A stretch of DNA of 63,204 nt from Streptomyces sp. SM10 (lineage in GTDB: Bacteria > Actinomycetota > Actinomycetes > Streptomycetales > Streptomycetaceae): the NCBI RefSeq assembly GCF_002910915.1, contig NZ_NEUF01000181.1, positions 1 through 63,204 on the forward strand. The letters run 5' to 3'. This document shows positions 61,545 through 63,204 of the stretch, piece after piece. The notes under the pieces are model-generated. The model had not been told where the DNA came from. It saw nothing but the letters and a program-made list of their open reading frames with translations, and made no database searches. A program made the translations under genes and the position numbers. How positions within the stretch are numbered: the stretch's first letter is position 1; the number at the start of each line of letters is the position of its first letter.

Positions 61545-61946
61545 GTGGCGGACGTGCCGGAACCGACCGTTCTCGCGTCGGACTACTTCCAGAGCTACTC
61601 AGTGGTCGGACTGCTCGCCCTGGTGGGCGTGCTGTTCGTCGCCGTCGCCTTCGGGGCGGGCCGGCTGCTGAGGCCCGTGGTCCCGACGCCGGAGAAACTC
61701 CTCACCTACGAATGCGGCGTGGACCCCGTCGGGGAGGGGTGGGCCCACACGCAGGTTCGCTATTACGTGTACGCCTTCCTGTACGTGATCTTCGCCGTCG
61801 ACTCGATCTTCCTGTTCCCGTGGGCGACGGTGTTCGCGGCCCCGGGATACGGGGCGACGACGCTGGTGGAGATGTTCATCTTCCTCGGTTTCCTGGCCGT
61901 GGGACTGCTCTACGCATGGAAGAAGGGCGTCCTCGCATGGGCGTGA
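61545..61946 (+). CDS. nuoA2: second NADH-quinone oxidoreductase subunit A-like protein
   Basis: The 133-residue subunit has three membrane spans and LLTYECGVDPVGEGW, the conserved NuoA loop. GTG at 61545 is preceded by AGGGAGCGAGGG. It starts a second nuo gene set that continues beyond the window. It is clearly diverged from the first NuoA, so it is an old paralogue rather than a recent copy. Confidence 0.92.
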   Translation: MADVPEPTVLASDYFQSYSVVGLLALVGVLFVAVAFGAGRLLRPVVPTPEKLLTYECGVDPVGEGWAHTQVRYYVYAFLYVIFAVDSIFLFPWATVFAAPGYGATTLVEMFIFLGFLAVGLLYAWKKGVLAWA

Positions 61947-62584
61947 CGAGCCGGCCGAACCCCGAACCCCCCGTGTCGCTGCCCGATCCGACGCTGAGGC
62001 CCGATCCGCCGTCGCCGGAGCCCAAGAAGCTCGGCGTGCTGTCCCGGCTCGCACCCGAACCGATGAAGGTGGTCCTCAACTGGGGCCGCCGCTACAGCCT
62101 CTGGGTCTTCAACTTCGGACTCGCCTGCTGCGCGATCGAGTTCATCGCGGCCTCCATGGCACGGCACGACTTCATCCGGCTCGGCGTCATCCCGTTCGCC
62201 CCCGGCCCCCGGCAGGCCGACCTGATGGTCGTGTCCGGCACGGTGACGGACAAGATGGCCCCGGCAGTGAAGCGCCTGTACGAGCAGATGCCCGAGCCGA
62301 AGTACGTCGTCTCCTTCGGCGCCTGCTCCAACTGCGGCGGCCCGTACTGGGACTCGTACTCCGTGACGAAGGGTGTCGACCAGATCGTCCCCGTCGACGT
62401 GTACGTACCCGGCTGCCCGCCCCGGCCCGAGGCGCTCCTTCAGGGCATCCTCAAGCTCCAGGAGAAGATCGCCCGCGAATCGCTCGCCGAGCGGTACGCC
62501 ACCGAGGACACGGCCCGCCCCTCGACCGCGGCGCTGCGCAGCGGCCTCGTGGCAGCCCCGAAGACACCGGAGGAGGGGAGGTGA
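61937..62584 (+). CDS. nuoB2: second NADH-quinone oxidoreductase subunit B-like protein
   Basis: The 215-residue subunit has the N2 cluster ligands: LACCAIEFI, the Cys in GACSNCGG and PGCPPRPEA. An extra cysteine in GACSNCGG replaces the Ser of the first NuoB. A Pro-rich N-terminal 30 residues and a C-terminal tail flank the core. It overlaps nuoA2 by 10 bases and nuoC2 by 4, so the set is translationally coupled. Confidence 0.93.
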   Translation: MGVTSRPNPEPPVSLPDPTLRPDPPSPEPKKLGVLSRLAPEPMKVVLNWGRRYSLWVFNFGLACCAIEFIAASMARHDFIRLGVIPFAPGPRQADLMVVSGTVTDKMAPAVKRLYEQMPEPKYVVSFGACSNCGGPYWDSYSVTKGVDQIVPVDVYVPGCPPRPEALLQGILKLQEKIARESLAERYATEDTARPSTAALRSGLVAAPKTPEEGR

Positions 62585-63204
62585 CCGCCTCGGACACCTT
62601 CGACCGGCTGCCCGACGCCGTCACCGAGGTCTTCGGCGCGGACGCCACGGCCGCGCACGCGTACGACCTGCTGACCGTCGACGTCCCCGCCGCAGGCTGG
62701 ACCGCCGCCCTGGAAACGGCCCGAGACGAGCTCGGCTGCACCTACTTCGACTGGCTGAGCGCCGTCGACGAACCGGGCACGGGCTTCCGTGTCTGCGCCC
62801 ACGTCGTGGCCCTCGGCGAGGGTACGGTCCGGCGCCTGCTGCTCCGTACGACCGTCCCGCACGCCGCCGCCACCCTGCCCACCGCCATCGGCGTCTACGC
62901 GGGCGCGGCGTGGCACGAGCGCGAGACGCACGAGATGTTCGGCATCGTCTTCGAGGACCACCCGCACCTGGTCCCCCTGCTGCTGCCCGAGGCCTTCGAG
63001 GGGCACCCGCTGCGCAAGGACTTCGTCCTGGCGGCCCGCGTCGCCAAGGCCTGGCCGGGGGCGAAGGAACCGGGTGAGTCGGAGCACGGCGGACCCAAGC
63101 GACGCACGATGCTGCCGCCCGGGGTGCCCGACCCCAACGAATGGGGCCCGCTCAAGGGCCAGCTCCCGCCCGCGGACCTCACCGAGGTCATGAAGGGCAT
63201 CGAC
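62581..63204 (+). CDS. nuoC2: second NADH-quinone oxidoreductase subunit C-like protein, cut by window edge
   Basis: From the GTG at 62581 the frame is open to the right edge (208 codons). The 30-kDa subunit signature is present: AAWHERETHEMFGIVFEDHP and GHPLRKDFVL. About 50 residues follow the usual end of this domain, reading MLPPGVPDPNEWGPLKGQLPP, so the protein has a C-terminal extension or may join another domain outside the window. Confidence 0.9.
   Translation, partial: MTASDTFDRLPDAVTEVFGADATAAHAYDLLTVDVPAAGWTAALETARDELGCTYFDWLSAVDEPGTGFRVCAHVVALGEGTVRRLLLRTTVPHAAATLPTAIGVYAGAAWHERETHEMFGIVFEDHPHLVPLLLPEAFEGHPLRKDFVLAARVAKAWPGAKEPGESEHGGPKRRTMLPPGVPDPNEWGPLKGQLPPADLTEVMKGID

Overview
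The window is high-GC actinobacterial DNA, almost certainly from a Streptomyces chromosome. The evidence is strong G/C bias at third codon positions, many GTG starts, TAGRRT-type -10 boxes, the AfsK/AfsR/AfsS antibiotic regulators, the futalosine (Mqn) route to menaquinone, and a 14-gene nuo operon beside a second partial nuo operon. The calls rest on reading translated motifs by eye; no search was run.

Layout. (1) About 1-6.1 kb: the C-terminal propeller of a kinase that looks like AfsK, two small envelope proteins, then afsS and afsR on the minus strand. An 11-bp-spaced direct repeat of the kind SARP regulators bind lies between afsR and afsS. (2) 6.3-11.7 kb: a cold-shock gene with a hairpin-plus-U-run leader, mqnA, a membrane Ser/Thr kinase, mqnC and an amidohydrolase-like protein lacking its metal site. 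(3) 11.7-18.1 kb: a membrane metzincin-like protein, menG, a GNAT protein, a MenJ-like reductase, an MptB-like glycosyltransferase and an NlpC/P60 hydrolase. (4) 18.1-35.0 kb: an 890-bp regulatory region with phased repeats and a Rex-type operator, followed by nuoABCDEFGHIJKLMN, mostly translationally coupled. (5) 35-49 kb: recQ, a Uma2 nuclease, fumarylacetoacetase, an alpha/beta hydrolase with a peptide transporter, a polyprenyl diphosphate synthase, a LolA-like protein, an ABC exporter and a TetR regulator. (6) 48-54 kb: mixed metabolic genes, including an FAD monooxygenase, RarD, and a divergent quinone-reductase/HxlR pair. (7) 54.3-63.2 kb: 2-oxoacid:ferredoxin oxidoreductase (korAB), one LuxR-type response regulator with two paralogous histidine kinases, and the start of a second nuo operon (nuoA2, nuoB2, partial nuoC2).

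How the genes fit together. Much of the window serves respiration: menaquinone head-group genes (mqnA, mqnC, menG), a candidate tail synthase and tail reductase, a full NADH-linked complex I under apparent NADH/NAD+ control by Rex, and a second nuo set next to a reduced-ferredoxin source. The left edge is the AfsK-AfsR-AfsS switch for secondary metabolism.

No wholly new system could be shown. The best leads are the nearly identical core shared by the two kinases, cis elements inside and upstream of the nuo operon, the kor-nuo2 pairing, and the metal-site-less amidohydrolase next to mqnC.
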